Source: Diabrotica undecimpunctata (taxonomy: Eukaryota; Arthropoda; Insecta; Coleoptera; Chrysomelidae). Taken from it: 64,000 bases of DNA. Where the stretch lies: NCBI RefSeq assembly GCF_040954645.1, contig NC_092805.1, positions 69,611,186 to 69,675,185 on the forward strand. Reading direction: 5' to 3'. The position numbers were made by a program, and so were the translations under genes. Below the pieces are notes generated by a model. That model ran no database searches. It was given only the letters and a program-made list of their open reading frames with translations, and was not told the origin of the DNA. Shown here piece by piece: positions 12,783 to 26,149 of the stretch. Every line of letters begins with the position of its first letter. Positions within the stretch are counted from its first letter, which is position 1.

Positions 12783-13649
12783 GCCGAATATGTTGTTTAC
12801 TTTAAAATTGTCCCCTAAGGTGTATGTTCTATCATATTTTCATATTAAATAATTTCAAATAAAAATAAAAGAAAATATTTTCTTACTTTATTTAACTTAG
12901 ATTCATTCAACTTACATTTTATTGATTATTTTGATTAACTTACATTCAACTTACATTTTATTTACATATGTGAAATAATTGTTTCTGGTCAAATAGTTTA
13001 TTAAAATTTTATAATTAAAATTGATTCATAGAATCATTATTAGTCTCAGTTCCAAATGTTATGAACCTTGGACTGTTGGAAGTTGAATTAATCTTCACCT
13101 GTTGGTGACACAACGTAAACTATTTCAATACGCCTTGCTGTTCTGTCATATTTTGACCTCAAGGTCACTGCTTTTTCTCGTTGTTTGGCGTGGATCCTAC
13201 TTGTTGCTTCCATTTTAACCGGCAGCAGCTAAGAAGCTAAGAGTGGTAACCTCATTATATTTTTAAATATCACTATATTTCAATCTTAATCAATTTAATA
13301 ATGTTACCTAAAGTTAAAATTAAATTTAACTAATAATATACTGTTGGAAGTGCATCTTATGATCTTTTTAGTTCTCTGCAAATTAATGTTTTTTACTTAA
13401 GTTTTTTACATATTTTTTATATACATGTACAATTACCACATGGCCTTTTGCTGTGCTAAGTTTGAGTTAATTTGTAAACTGTATTTAGTTTCAATTAATT
13501 GTTTATACAACATAATCTTATAATATCCATTGTCGTAAGCTTCTTTACATATTTAATATCATTGACTGCTACATATCTTTTTGAGGTAACACACTTATAA
13601 TAACTTTTCTATGGATGTTTGGTTTTTCATATTGTTCTTTTTAGATGAA

Positions 13650-13680
13650 CTGATGATGCTTTCTGATTAGAAAGCGAAAC
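13650..13680 (+). ncRNA. hammerhead-ribozyme-like motif of PLE2a
   Basis: CTGATGA (13650-13656) is followed by one U, a perfect 7-bp stem II (GCTTTCT / AGAAAGC, loop GATT, 13658-13675) and GAAAC (13676-13680). This is a textbook hammerhead core. The next bases are GTG rather than the cleavable GTC, so this copy may not self-cleave. Confidence 0.78.
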
Positions 13681-13750
13681 GTGGGTTTTTCGGTCAAACG
13701 GTTGAGAAAAAAGACAAAAAAGTTGGCTACTTCATCTATTTATTGAAGAT

Positions 13751-13781
13751 GTTTCGCTCTCTAATCAGAAAGCATCATCAG
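13751..13781 (-). ncRNA. hammerhead-ribozyme-like motif of PLE2b
   Basis: On the minus strand CTGATGA (13781-13775) is followed by a stem II with GCTTTCT against AGAGAGC (one G-U pair, loop GATT) and GAAAC (13755-13751), then ATC|TTCAAT. TTCA can pair with TGAA just upstream of CTGATGA to form stem I, as in PLE hammerheads with a minimal stem III. Confidence 0.75.
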
Positions 13782-14828
13782 TTCATCTGAAAAGTATAAT
13801 ATGAAAAACCAAACATCTATAGAAAAGTCAATATAAATGTGTTACCTTAAAAAACATGTAGCAGTCAGTGGTGTAAAATGTAAAGAAGCTTAAGATAATA
13901 GACATAAATAATTAGTTGTATAAACAATAAATGAAAACTAGATACAGTTTACAATTTGATTCAAACATAGCACAGCAAAAGACCTTGTGGTTATTGTACA
14001 TGTAATTTAAAAAAGTATGTAAAAACTTATGAAAAAAATAAGTATTTGCCGAGAACAAACAAGATCATAAGATCACACTTCCAACAATTTGATATTAATT
14101 TAATTTAATTTTTACTTTAGGTAACATTATTGAAAATATTAAGAGTTTATTATAGTGATATTATAAAAGGCGTAATGAAGTTACCACAAAAGCTTCCAAT
14201 GCTAACAGGAGATACCCGGCAAATAGGAGCACATTTCAGATCCACATAGCTATCACGTGAAAAGACAGTGTCCTTGAAGCAAAACATGACATACAACAAG
14301 ACGGGCAGTTACCAACCGCTAATGTAATATGGCGGTAAATTTAAAAAATATGAAAAAGTAGGCGAAAACCTTGTCTGTACGAACCATTAAATGAAAGAAA
14401 AAGATGATTAAGAACACCATTTTCCCTTCAGGGAATGGCTCGGAGAATAAGAACTAACAAGTGAGGTCGATCCCTACATATCATATAAAAGTGTCTAGTT
14501 ATGGCTGGCTGGCCAGTCACAGGTGCAGATTTAATTCAACTTCCAACAGTCCACGGTTCATAATAATTTGAAACTGAGAAATTAATGAAAATTCTATGAA
14601 TAAAATTAATTAAAAAATTTTATTAAACTATTTCATCAAAAATTATTTTATATATATATATATATAAACTTGATAAATGAATCAATAAAATATTAGTTGA
14701 ATATCAATCTTAATTAAGTAAAGTAAAGTAAGAAAATGTTATTTTATTTTATTTGAATTTATTTAAATGTAAAAATGTATGTAAACACACACCTTAGCAG
14801 ACAATTTTAAAGTAAAAAACCGTTAAGC

Positions 14829-15649
14829 CTAATTCTGCAATATTAATTGGCTCAAGTTAATAATGTCAGTTCTCTTAATCAGAGCTTTAGAGTATTTAAG
14901 TATTGAACACATTTCCAAAAACTGCCTTTTTACGATATTGCGTTCGTTGCCAAGAATCTTAACTTCATTAAAGTCAACCTTGTGATTAGTGTTAATAGCA
15001 TGTTGAGCAAGAGCACAAGTATGCTTAGATAAGTTAATATCATTACGATGTGTCGTAAGACGCCCTCGTAGTGATCTCCCTGTCTGATCCATGTAGCACG
15101 AGTCACACTAGCGATGACATTGACTTGTTCCAAAAGGGACAAGGGTGCTTTAGTTTTAGAAAATAAGTTTCTGACAGTCTTGGCATTCTTCACTGCAATT
15201 TTAATAGGTATATTATTATGACTGTACAGTTTAATAAGTTTCTCAGTAACTTGAGGGAAATAAGGCAAAGAGGAGTAATGGGTAGTTGGAGTCTCAAGTA
15301 CAGTAGTAGTCAGAACACTGTTATTCATGGTATTATTTGATATTATTCTAAGTTCGTCACCATTGGATATGTCATTAAATGAGGAACCATAGCTTTGTAA
15401 ATAAAGGTATTTGTTAATGAGGGAAGATGGGTAGGAATTATCAACCAATATATTTTTGAGTAATTGGAGGGATTTCCTTCGATTAGCTGGGTGTGTTAGC
15501 CTATACAGCCTGCGGCTTAAAGCTTTAATAAGGTTTAATTTGTATTTAAAAGGATGACAAGAGTGGTAGTTGAGAAACCTATTAGAGGCCATTGGTTTCC
15601 TATACCAACTTGTGGTTAAGGTGTTGTCTTCCATTCCAATGACACGCAT
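14829..15649 (-). pseudogene. PLE2b RT thumb and broken GIY-YIG endonuclease
   Basis: The first segment (from 15649) carries the thumb and linker (SWYRKPMASNRFLNYHS, then LPYFPQVTEKLIKLYSHN). A deletion of about 18 bases near 15105, relative to PLE2a, removes the IYHIPCAE codons and shifts the frame. The following segment reads MDQTGRSLRGRL, so the GIY-YIG glycine is replaced and the endonuclease is dead. The rest (CALAQHAINTNH, KRQFLEMCSI) stays recognisable to a stop at 14829. Confidence 0.87.
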
Positions 15650-15651
15650 GT

Positions 15652-16136
<485 letters not shown>

Positions 16137-16379
16137 TTTTTTCGTTTTTCGTTATGTTTTTCGGGTTCCATGTCCCCACGGTCCCCACTGAATTTCGGTG
16201 ACTACCAAGCAAACTTAGAATCATTATATTCATCTCGGTCTTGGGCTAGGTGTAGCAATTGATCTGCTGTCACGCCTGTCCACTGTTAAATTCACCCAAA
16301 TTAGGAGAGTTTATTCTGTTATATCTATTTCTTTCCTTCGATTTTACCGGTTAGAATTAGATTAACCACATCTCAAACG

Positions 16380-17300
16380 CTTCGATCTTATTAATGATAT
16401 CGGCTTTCAAAGTCTAAGTTGCACCTTCATAAAAAAGTACAGTCACACATAACATAAGCTTTTTACATATTTCCAAATTCAATAAATTATTGGATAATAG
16501 TGCCCTGAATTTTGGAAATGTGGTTTTTTCCTATTCAGCTATATATCTGATTTCGGATGACGAATCTAAATTTAGCCTAATTCAACATTCAAAATATCTG
16601 AATCGTTGTAGTCTTTCCAGCAGTTGTTGATTTAATTCCAGTTGGGTCGATGTCCTCTTTACTGGTCACCATGTGTTTAGGATGATTTATGTATGTTTAT
16701 CGACAGTTCCCAATTTCTGCATTTTGTGTCTCTATTGATTAGTTTCTTAAAATAGTCGCTGTTTTCAACTAGAATTATAGTACCGTCGGTGTACTGTAAT
16801 ATTCTTAATTATGTATCCTTCTATAATAAATAATAATTACTTTTTGATATTTTGAAGCTTCTCCTAAATATGTTATGTCAGAATATACATTGAAAAAGAA
16901 AGAACACAGCCCTGTATTATGCCTCATTTGATTGGCTTCGATTCTCTATTGTTTGTATTAGTAATAATGTTTGTTTGGTTCCAGCAAAGTTTGGCAATAA
17001 TTTTAATGTCTTTACCATCTAGTTGGATGTTATACGTCTTTACATGTACGTAATGTATAATGTATTTATCATCTAGTTGGATGTACTGCAAGGCGGTAAT
17101 TAATTTGGTATGCTGTAAACAATCAAATGCCTTTTCAAAATCAATGCAGCACATAAATACGGGTTTTCTAACTTTGCAACATCGTTAAAAAAGTGTCTGC
17201 ATAGAAAATTAGTACTTCTCTGGTTCCAAGGCATCTCCGGAACCAAAACTGCTCTTAACTAATTATTTCCTCACATTTGTTGTTAATTATGTTTAAAAGA
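16380..17300 (-). pseudogene. LINE reverse transcriptase fragment (RTE-like)
   Basis: The clearest part is MCCIDFEKAFDCLQHTKLI (from 17154), the RT finger/palm block with the first catalytic aspartate, followed by LCWNQTNIITNTN. Upstream, degraded FGSGDALEPEKY matches the usual GFRxGLGTREA stretch. Downstream at about 16800-16700, VLQYTDGTIILVENSDYFKK is a decayed version of the YADD palm region (YTDG). Stops and shifts are frequent. No ends or target-site duplication were found. Confidence 0.75.
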
Positions 17301-18390
17301 ATATACAATATTTTAATTGCATCGCTCATTAAACTTTTGTGTCTACAATCGCTACATTTCTTAACATTTGGTTTCTTAGTCCGATGTCATATGAAATTTC
17401 ACTTTATTTTTTTTTATTAATATTTATTTAATAGTACAGTGAGTTCTTTTATATTGTCATTTAAGAATAATTTCAGTCATTTACTTTATATTTGTTCTGG
17501 TCTACTGGCTTTATTGTTTTTGGATTAGCATATGACTTTTTGCACTTCATCTTTTACTATTGATGGTCCTGTATTTCAACTTAGGTAGTTAGGTAGGTTA
17601 AGTTAGGTAGTGATTCTTGATCATCTTTAAAAGGTAAAGAATAATTGTACACTGTTTTCTATAACGAGTGATTCTGCAATATAAATAGAGTAGTCATTAG
17701 GTAAATGATAGTTTTCAATATAATTTATAGTTGATACCAAAACCAGGACCTACGTCACAGTAGATTTAAAAACAATTCTGGCTTTAAAAATTGCTTATAG
17801 AATTGCTTATAGTTTAAGAATTGCTTTGAAAAGAACTCTTTTAAGCATTAAACTCTGCCTACGTACTTCCTTATTCCATCCGTATATTAATGAGTTATTT
17901 TGGGCATGTGTATTCGATAGGTTTGTCAAGATATTATTTACAAAATATAAATCTGTCCAAATCCATTTAAATAAATGTAAGGTGTAAATAATTTCGTAAC
18001 AGGTCCTATCATAAATCAAAAATGTTGTAAAACATGTACAAGCCATAAAGATCATTTTAAAACGAGTTGCTTATGTAACATTAAAAGTGAAAAGAACATC
18101 GAAACAAAGATCATTTAAGTTTACGCCTCTGTAACGGTATCCGACGATAAAGCTCTTGATGTCTTTTATGAAGATATTGTTAAAAGTTATGGAAGAGTAC
18201 GGGAAACGACGGGTAATTACAAACACTTAAGGAAAATAATTGTTTATTTGAAATATAAAAATGTTGAAAACTCGGAAACCACTACAGAGTGGCTAACAGT
18301 AATACAGCTAGTAATTTTTGTTATTGGATAATCAAAAATAAAAATTTTAATAATAAAAAAACTCAATTAAAAATTTTCACGAAATGTTCG
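17301..18390. other. no gene recognised
   Basis: AT-rich sequence. A short run of TTAGGTAGGTTAAGTTAGG at about 17580 is not a telomere array. ORFs here lack known motifs. Confidence 0.5.
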
Positions 18391-18398
18391 CTAGTACG

Positions 18399-18676
<278 letters not shown>

Positions 18677-18768
18677 GACATCCTTTCTACAGATCCAGGT
18701 GTGAGGTTATACTTATGTTCCCCCTGTGGTATTAGGACAGAAGGAAATTATATTTTTTATGTTTCGTT

Positions 18769-19701
18769 ATGGATAACCTCGAAAATAACATACCGGGAAC
18801 TCTACCACCTGTGTTATCACCCCAAGTGAATAGCCCCGGCGCAAATAATAATAATAATAATGTGAATCCGAATGATGATAATATGGTAAACCTTGTTAAC
18901 TCATTGCTTCAACAGAATGCAGAGATGTTACAGCTACAAAACAGCATGTCAACAATAAGTAATCCTGTACCAAATTTTAATATAATGCCAGATTTATCTA
19001 AAACTATTGAAAAATTTAATGGTGAAGGTGATTCCAGCCAAGCAGCAGTATGGTTAAAGCAAATTGAGTCGGTACTCCACAATTGGCCAGATGCATTTAT
19101 ATACCAAAGAGACAAAAGCAATCTCGAAGGTGCTGCAGAGTTCTGGTTTATTGGCCGAAATGAAGAAATCACAGATTGGTCCAAATTCAAAACAGCTTTC
19201 CGGAAAACGTTTCTGTTTTTACAAAATAAAAAAGATTTATGGAGAAAGATACAGGAGTGTACTCAAAATCCAAATGAGAATGTTTTCATTTATTTCCATA
19301 TGAAAGTTTCTCTATGCATATCACTCGAACTGCCATTTGAAGAAACAAAAGAACAAATTGCCATTGGTTTGTGGAGTAAGGAATTAAGTAATTTTATTAT
19401 GTCAAAAAAGCATCGTGATGAAGACACCCTGTTTCAAGATATCGTGAGTTATGAAAGAATTGTTAGTGCTCGAAAAGGTAGAATAAGCGATAGAAGAGAG
19501 AAACCTAATGCAAAGGAAAACTATAATACAAAACGTGAACATTCAAAATGTGACTGGCAAAGACCAACTACTTTTAAAAATAATCCAACAACACGAAGCA
19601 AAGCTATTAGATGTTACAACTGTAATGAGATGGGACATTCTGCAGTTCAATGTACTAAACCAGCTAGACAGGTGTGGAGCAATGGATCACCAAAGAAATA
19701 A
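18769..19701 (+). CDS. Ty3/gypsy gag polyprotein
   Basis: The 310-residue ORF is intact. After an Asn-rich N-terminus (about residues 25-45) comes a retrotransposon-gag core: [20 protein letters not shown], then [20 protein letters not shown] (the usual A..WW...W..FK pattern) and [21 protein letters not shown] basic stretch and a CCHC zinc knuckle ([14 protein letters not shown], about residues 280-293) end the protein. Gag forms the particle that packages element RNA. The ATG at 18769 is the first in frame after a region without other coding signs. The pol frame overlaps its 3' end. Expression is unknown, and the element around it is truncated. Confidence 0.85.
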   Translation: MDNLENNIPGTLPPVLSPQVNSPGANNNNNNVNPNDDNMVNLVNSLLQQNAEMLQLQNSMSTISNPVPNFNIMPDLSKTIEKFNGEGDSSQAAVWLKQIESVLHNWPDAFIYQRDKSNLEGAAEFWFIGRNEEITDWSKFKTAFRKTFLFLQNKKDLWRKIQECTQNPNENVFIYFHMKVSLCISLELPFEETKEQIAIGLWSKELSNFIMSKKHRDEDTLFQDIVSYERIVSARKGRISDRREKPNAKENYNTKREHSKCDWQRPTTFKNNPTTRSKAIRCYNCNEMGHSAVQCTKPARQVWSNGSPKK

Positions 19702-20160
19702 TTGCCTCAAGAATGAGTCCAGGATGAATCCACCCAAGGTCAAGGTAGAAAGTAACACTGCACTTTTTGTGGAACAGCATAATGCAAGTGGGTATATGTT
19801 GCCAATTTGTCTTTTGAAGGACAAAATTTCTATTTATATTGATTCTATTGTAGATTCAGGTCGTGCTATAGCCTTAATAACTTTAGACACTGTAAAATCT
19901 TTCAATTTTGAATTTTCTGATATTCCTGAGAAAACTTTCCAGGGTATTAATTAAAGTAGATTAGAAATTTTGGGTTCTGTGTTGTTTAGAGTGAAAGTTA
20001 ATGACATACTTATTTATTTACTCATTTATGTTGTACCAAACGAAACCATACCATATAAATGTCTGTTAGGTAGAGATTTTATGCATAACGACAACCTTAC
20101 CGTATCTTTTCAGGGAATTAAGTAGAGATTTCTTCTAAAGATATTGAAAATACAAATATT
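19680..20160 (+). pseudogene. Ty3/gypsy protease region
   Basis: In a frame overlapping the end of gag, the sequence encodes an aspartic-protease-like domain. The active site reads IDSIVDSGRAIALI, the usual A.VDSG..I.LI box. A stop at 19954 interrupts it, and PYKCLLGRDFM follows near 20060, as in the ..LLG.DF. end of gypsy proteases. The overlap suggests that pol was once made by frameshifting. The stop prevents that now. Confidence 0.75.
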
Positions 20161-20252
20161 GACAATAATATTTTACATAGGTATTGACTATGTAGATAAA
20201 AATCAAACCCAATTTAAATAATTTAGATCGACAAAAATTAGTTGATATTTTT

Positions 20253-20609
20253 ATGACTGATTATGTAAATCCAGAAAGACCTAATGAACCTTTGACTAAA
20301 TGTGAAATGAAAATTGTTGTAGATAGAAATCATGTTCCTTTTTATTATAAACCACGTAGGCTATCATATGCTGAAAAAAATGCTGTACAAGAAATAATTA
20401 AGGACTTGTTAGATAAGGATATTGTTCGTAAGAGTAATTCAGAGTATGGTTCACCAATAGTTTTAATTAAAAAGAAAACTAATGACTTTAGACTATGTGT
20501 AGACTATCGTTCATTAAACAAAATCACTTTAAAGCATAATTTTCCAATCGCACTAATTGAAGGTCAACTTTGTCAACTTAAAGATAAACACTATTTTTTA
20601 AATCCGTAA
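20253..20609 (+). pseudogene. Ty3/gypsy RT, N-terminal fragment
   Basis: The segment covers the pre-RT linker and fingers, with VQEIIKDLLDKDIVRKSNSE, YGSPIVLIKKK, FRLCVDYRSLNKIT and HNFPIALIEGQLCQLKDKHY. It stops where the palm (S.LDL..GY) should begin. The palm, RNase H and integrase are gone. Confidence 0.88.
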
Positions 20610-20734
20610 ACTAATTTTCGAGACCAAATTCAGATTTTTGCTTTTTGCCTTCTAAGAATTAATTGCAAGGCAAAACAGACGTTGATAAAGATGTTAATAG
20701 AGATATGGGGAATCTAAAAATATAAAGTATCGAA

Positions 20735-21110
20735 GTTATACACAAAGACAAAAGATCCTTTCACAATACAGGAGTCATCGAATGTTGTTTATTCTATACC
20801 GTGTGCCAATTGCAACAACGTTTACATCGGAGAATCATCTCGTAATTTCCCCAATAGGGTGATCTCACATGGCAGTGACATAAAAACCAACAAAATAAAT
20901 GCATGTGCACTCACAGAACATGCAATAACTCGGAAACATGAGTTTAATTTCGATGATTCCTGTATTTTGACAAAAGAAAAAAACCATACAAAACGTGTTT
21001 TCTTGGAAATGTGTTGCATAAAATCCAGTACATCTTGCATTAATAAAAAGTCTGACATAGATAAATTGGGCAACATTTATTGTTATTTACTGGAAAAACA
21101 TCAAAAATAA
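20735..21110 (+). pseudogene. PLE3 GIY-YIG endonuclease domain
   Basis: The readable frame includes SKLYTKTKDPFTIQESS, the GIY-YIG entry SNVVYSIPCANCNNVYIGES and SRNFPNRVISHGSD. It continues with ACALTEHAITRKHEFNF, TKRVFLEMCCI and DKLGNIYCYLL before a stop at 21108. The CxxC and YIG residues are intact, so the endonuclease domain is complete, but no RT precedes it. Confidence 0.87.
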
Positions 21111-21506
21111 AATAAATATAAATGTCTAAATATTCTTGTATGCATAACTGGTTGCATACCATTAAGACAGGTTAATAGGCAAATAGGCCCATATTTGGGT
21201 AGTTTTGCTTCTTTTAAAAAATAAATACAATATTAGAACAACTAATTACACTTTACTCACATTGGTTTTTCTTTCTGTTCTCTATGTATTAGAGTTAAAA
21301 TATATCATCAAAATATGTCATGAACTAAACTACTTTACTATCCTGACCAAAATTTTTAGAATGTATTGTCCAATATTATATTTTAAATTTGTGTTTTAAT
21401 GTTAAGTGTCAAAGTTTATTTTAAATAATCTCAACGGCTAGTAAGTTGCACTGACGAATTGTGATGTTTTGTAAATATTTACACATTTTTTTATATACAT
21501 TACAAT

Positions 21507-21560
21507 GTCTTGAAAAAGGAATAAAACCATTTCGAAAGCTCCATTTCGAAAGCTTTCGAA
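21507..21560 (+). ncRNA. degenerate hammerhead-like motif of PLE3
   Basis: CTTGAAAAAGG, a weak AAT...ATT stem and CGAAAGCT are the counterparts of the CTTGAAGAAGGAAT...ATTCC...AAAAGC motif of PLE5. A repeated TTTCGAAAGCT block follows at 21541-21563. The core deviates from CTGATGA, so activity is unlikely. Confidence 0.4.
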
Positions 21561-21681
21561 ACCATTTCCGACAAAAAGTCAAAAAAGTGTTTCTCTAACA
21601 TCTCGGCCAACCCTTTTGACTGCAGCCCTAATAAACTTGTGGTTTTGTTTATATCGACAGTTACTAATATTCTATTTTTCT

Positions 21682-22451
<770 letters not shown>

Positions 22452-22641
22452 AAATAAATTAAAATAAACAATATAATACTTTGATCAAGTTAAAAATAAC
22501 GCTCTTGTTATGTAAAAAAGTTGGAGACCTAAAAACATATTAATTGTTGAACTGTTAAATATTTTATTTGTTGACTTATTCTTTTATTACTATTTCAAAT
22601 TGTATTCGTCAAAATAAAAAACCAAATATTATATATATTAT

Positions 22642-22647
22642 TTTATT
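22642..22647 (-). terminator. candidate polyadenylation signal of the transporter gene
   Basis: AATAAA on the minus strand, about 100 nt downstream of the transporter stop codon. It is the first such hexamer after the stop that I noticed. In AT-rich DNA this may be chance. Confidence 0.5.
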
Positions 22648-22743
22648 TCTATTACTAAACTTTAAATACTGAAGTAAAACTTATATATCTAATGGAGTTA
22701 GCTCCAAAATCACAGATTACAAAAAGATTAATGAATTAGTCTG

Positions 22744-23663
22744 TTATTTCTTATTTTTAAAAGAATCTTCAATCTCATGTAACGGTCTTCCCTTAGTTTC
22801 TGGTAGATAGAAATAAACAAATGTAGTTCCAAAAAATGCCACTAGACTAAAAATAAAGAATGTACCGTGAGAACCGTACATCTCAAACATACTTGGAGCG
22901 CTCTTAACTACAGAAAAGAACGCCAGAAAAGCCATGATTGAGGAGAAACCACTACCTATACTTCTATGTCTTAGAGGATAGAGCTCAGCCATCATTGCCC
23001 ATGGCAAAGGAACAAAACCAATTGTAACGAAAACTATGTATAAGACTAAGCAAAGCAACGGAATGTACCCTGATGATATTTGAGGATATATTCTAACAAA
23101 ATAAGTGTACAATGTGAGTGTTAAAAGGGTGATGAAGGTACCAATTCCACTAATTAATGCAAGTGGTCGTCTTTCTACGGTTTTTAGTAAAACACATGCA
23201 ACTGTTGACATCACTAGTCTCATTATATCTACGACAAGAGTTGCAAGATATTCATTTATACCACCACCTACTATATCCTTCATTATATTTACGGAATAAA
23301 AAGTTATGACGTTGATTCCAACCCACTGGTTAGCTATTATGTAAATAGTAATAATTCCCAAAGGTTTTAAAAACTCTGGTAATAAAAACTGATTTAAAAT
23401 CTCACTGAAAGACTTCTTTTTTTTATGAACTGGTGCATGGCGATCAATAATCACTTCCAGTTCTCTTTTGGTCTCATCAGTTGTTCCTCTGCACCAGTAG
23501 AAAACACGTTTCGCTTCTTCGAATCTACTTTTACCAGCCAGCCAAGAAGGTGATTCTGGTGTGAAGAACATTAAAATTTGACTCAGCAGAGGCAGCAGTG
23601 AACACATTAAGGCTGTGTTTTGCCAAGATAAAAATGTGCCTATTAGATGTGCTAGAAAGAGAC
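22744..23663 (-). CDS. Tret1-like facilitated trehalose/sugar transporter, last exon
   Basis: This exon encodes the last 305 residues plus stop of an MFS sugar transporter that would move trehalose or hexoses down their gradient across the plasma membrane. The acceptor TTTTCAG lies at 23670-23664 and the first two bases complete a Gly codon with the preceding exon. Visible family marks: the PESPSWL loop motif after TM6 (usually PESPRW/YW), the TM7 block ANQWVGINVITFYS (QxxGxN), the ERRP loop, a TM10 PxPW stretch (GFVPLPWAMMAELYP), the E..R loop (ELYPLRHRSIG) and the C-terminal PETKGRPLHEIE signature. There are no stops or shifts. Trehalose as substrate is inferred from family resemblance only. 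Confidence 0.93.
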
Positions 23664-23910
23664 CTGAAAAACCAATAGAAACATTAAAAATAAAAAAATG
23701 CTCAATTACTAAGTAATAGAAATAAAAATATTAAACCAAATCGGTGGAAAGTACTTTGAGATAGATTAAAAATTAAATATTATTTTCCGAATTTGTAAAA
23801 CTGTAGTGTTTGGTTATGGTATATGGGAATGTCTGTTAATGTAAGAGTATGCAAGTGTTAAAATGGTTGCCGATGTGATTTCATCTAAATAATGTGAAAA
23901 GAAAAGTTTT

Positions 23911-23951
23911 GACTTCAGTCTCGGAGTTTACAATGTATAGTCCATCATCAG
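23911..23951 (-). ncRNA. solo hammerhead-like motif in transporter intron
   Basis: On the minus strand CTGATGA (23951-23945), a GGA/TCC stem enclosing a loop, and GAGAC (for GAAAC, 23922-23918) followed by TGAAGTC form a decayed PLE-type hammerhead. No endonuclease ORF is next to it. It is probably a PLE 3'-tip relic in the 0.8-kb intron. Confidence 0.5.
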
Positions 23952-24465
23952 ACCTATGAAACTAAGAAAGGGTTACAGTATAAGGGAAATATAAACGTAT
24001 AATTGTTCTTCTAAATCCTTATCAACCACTTATATAAAAAAAAAAAATTAACTCTCACTGATTATGACTCTCAAAATAAAGGTAGTATTCCTGCCAGCAC
24101 AACCCAGTTAACGTAAAAATATAATAAACGAAAGTAAAATAAATTGTTACAATTCTTCGAGACAAATCTCCTGAGGAAAAAGTCCGGGACGAAAAAGTCT
24201 GAGATAGTTTCGTACGTATTTAAAAAGAAATCATCTAAGGAAGAAATTTATTATGGTCATAATAAGAAAAGAGAACAAATCCATCTCAACGGCCTCTATT
24301 GTCCATTTTGAATGGGAGTTCAACAGGTCGTTTAACTAATGAATTTCTAATCTTTGAAAGATGTCTAATTTAAATTCAAGAATATAATGAAAATTTGATA
24401 TGACACAATAGTAAAAGAAATAACTTGAATAAAAACGTTATTTAATTTTTACGGAAAGTACTTAC

Positions 24466-24750
24466 CAAGCGCAATAGAAAATGATATTGCACCCAATAAA
24501 AATCCTCTATATTTAGGATCTGATGTTTCGCCAATATAAACTCCGGTTACTGTGGCTAGCATTCCTGTCGTAAATCCAGTAATAAATCTTCCGATTAAGA
24601 TCATGTGCATCCGGTTCGCTAAAAATATTGTCAACCAACCCAAAAAGGTGGGAAGGCAAGAAATTGAGTGAGTCATTTTTCGACCAAGTTTTGCGGAAAA
24701 TATGCCTCCAAAAGCTGATCCTACGGCCATTGGAAGAGCTGCTACGGATG
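24466..24750 (-). CDS. Tret1-like sugar transporter, internal exon
   Basis: The exon is bounded by acceptor TTTTTACAG (to 24751) and donor GTAAGT (from 24465). It enters with two bases completing an Ala codon and leaves one base, matching both neighbours. It encodes TM2 to TM4-5. ASVAALPMAVGSAFGG and the loop 2-3 motif KLGRK (G-R-R/K) are followed by IGRFITGFTTGM, and then GVYIGETSDPKYRG with the E..R loop of MFS sugar carriers. Splicing to the 22.7-kb exon reads SIALGLFLAHL without a break. Confidence 0.93.
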
Positions 24751-25384
24751 CTGTAAAAATATAATATTGTGATATTAACTATCATTTTCACCCTTCGATC
24801 AGCGTCTATTTTCAATGTAGCTATGTATAAGATTACTTTTTTTAAAAGTCAAACATACTAGAGGAAGAAGAATTTTTACAACTCACAAATCAAATAGTCA
24901 TTGTAATTGATACTTTGTTAAATTGTCAAAGTTTTGTGAGAAGATATCTCAAAAGTAGTAAAATCTTTCTGGTTACAAGATCGAAATAAATGCTAAATGC
25001 TAATTTAATTCTGTGAAGAACAAGAACTGGTTATTAAAAATACTTTTTATAAATTACACCGTTGACTTCTTTATCCATGGACAACATCAAGCGAGGTTTT
25101 TAGAAACTACTTCTTAATAAAACATATATTTCAGAACAATATAAAAGTCAAAGTCATAGATATTTTCATGCATTATATCTGGTGGTCGGATAAGTCCTCC
25201 TTAGCCGATTAAGCCCCTGCGATCTTAAAAAAACATTAGTTCTAGAAACTCTAACCTTTTATAGGCATACATAGCAAATTTTAGTATGATGTAACTATTA
25301 GTATATTCTTGATAGCTACATAAAGTTGATGTGTTCGGAAAAATGACGCATTTGGAGAAAAACAATTTTTAATCTTTCTCATTA
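24751..25384. other. intron sequence, nothing recognised
   Basis: Start of the 22.2-kb transporter intron (in plus-strand order). AT-rich, with no convincing element end. Confidence 0.5.
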
Positions 25385-26085
25385 AAAACTATTATTTTGA
25401 GTGAGAAATAAAGCGAAATCACAAGAACTTTATAAATATTATTGAATTAATGCTCCTTCAGACTATACTGTCAAATTTTGGTTTGGTGAATTTCGTAGTG
25501 GCCGTATATCTACATTGGACGAACCAGATATTGGACGGCCCACCGATGCAGTTACCCCGGAAAATGTGAAGAAATCCAGAAAATGGTTTTAGCTGATCGT
25601 AAAGGGAGCAAAAGCTATAAGACTTAATAATGAGCTCACTAGTTATATTTTTCATACATTTTTGAACAATAAAGAATTATCCTGCAGATGGGTGCCGTGT
25701 TTGCTGAACATTGGAGCTTATAAAACGCAATCCTTCGAATTTTGGCATCGATTGGTAATCGTTTATGAAACCTGGAACCACTGCTATACATTAGAGTATG
25801 GAATGAAGGCATCGCAGTGGACTGAAACCGGCATAAGAGCTCCTAAACGGACAGGAGTGGCTCAGTGAGTCCGAAAGATTATGGACACTGTATTTTGGTA
25901 TTGCAAAGGCATAGTTTTAATTAACTATCTTGAAAAAGTAAGAGTAAAAATACAGAGCTTAGATAATCGTATTATTTGGACGGCATAAAGAAGTTGAAAA
26001 ATCACTGAAATCGTTGTAATGAGCTAAAAGGAGACTATCTCGAAAAAAATAAAAGAATTTTCAAAAAAAAAATGTTTTTTATTTT
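25385..26085 (+). pseudogene. mariner transposase pseudogene
   Basis: The first part (25452-25590) reads the mariner HTH region: PSDYTVKFWFGEFRSGR, STLDEPDIGRPTDAV and TPENVKK. After a gap, 25660-25900 reads SCRWVPCLL, FEFWHRLVIVYETWNHCYT (around the first DDD catalytic aspartate, here YETW for DETW) and ASQWTETGIRAPKRTGVAQS. HKEVEKSLKSL near 26000 may be a last trace. The catalytic Asp is lost, stops are present and the middle is deleted. Terminal inverted repeats were not found. Confidence 0.82.
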
Positions 26086-26149
26086 AATGGAGATTACTTA
26101 TCAGATCACCTAGTATATAAACACAAAGAAAATTAAAACAATGATAATT

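Larger units (their letters stand above)
18677..20609 (+). mobile_element. Ty3/gypsy retrotransposon, 3'-truncated
   Basis: A gag, a protease region in another frame and the first part of RT lie in order on the plus strand. The element breaks off at 20609 within the RT fingers. No LTR was recognised at either end. The left side starts at a (TA)n tract and the right side is followed by a PLE fragment. Confidence 0.8.

Noticed and set aside
17807..18055. 82-codon minus-strand ORF
   Set aside because: No recognisable domain, AT-rich composition and no neighbouring exon signals.
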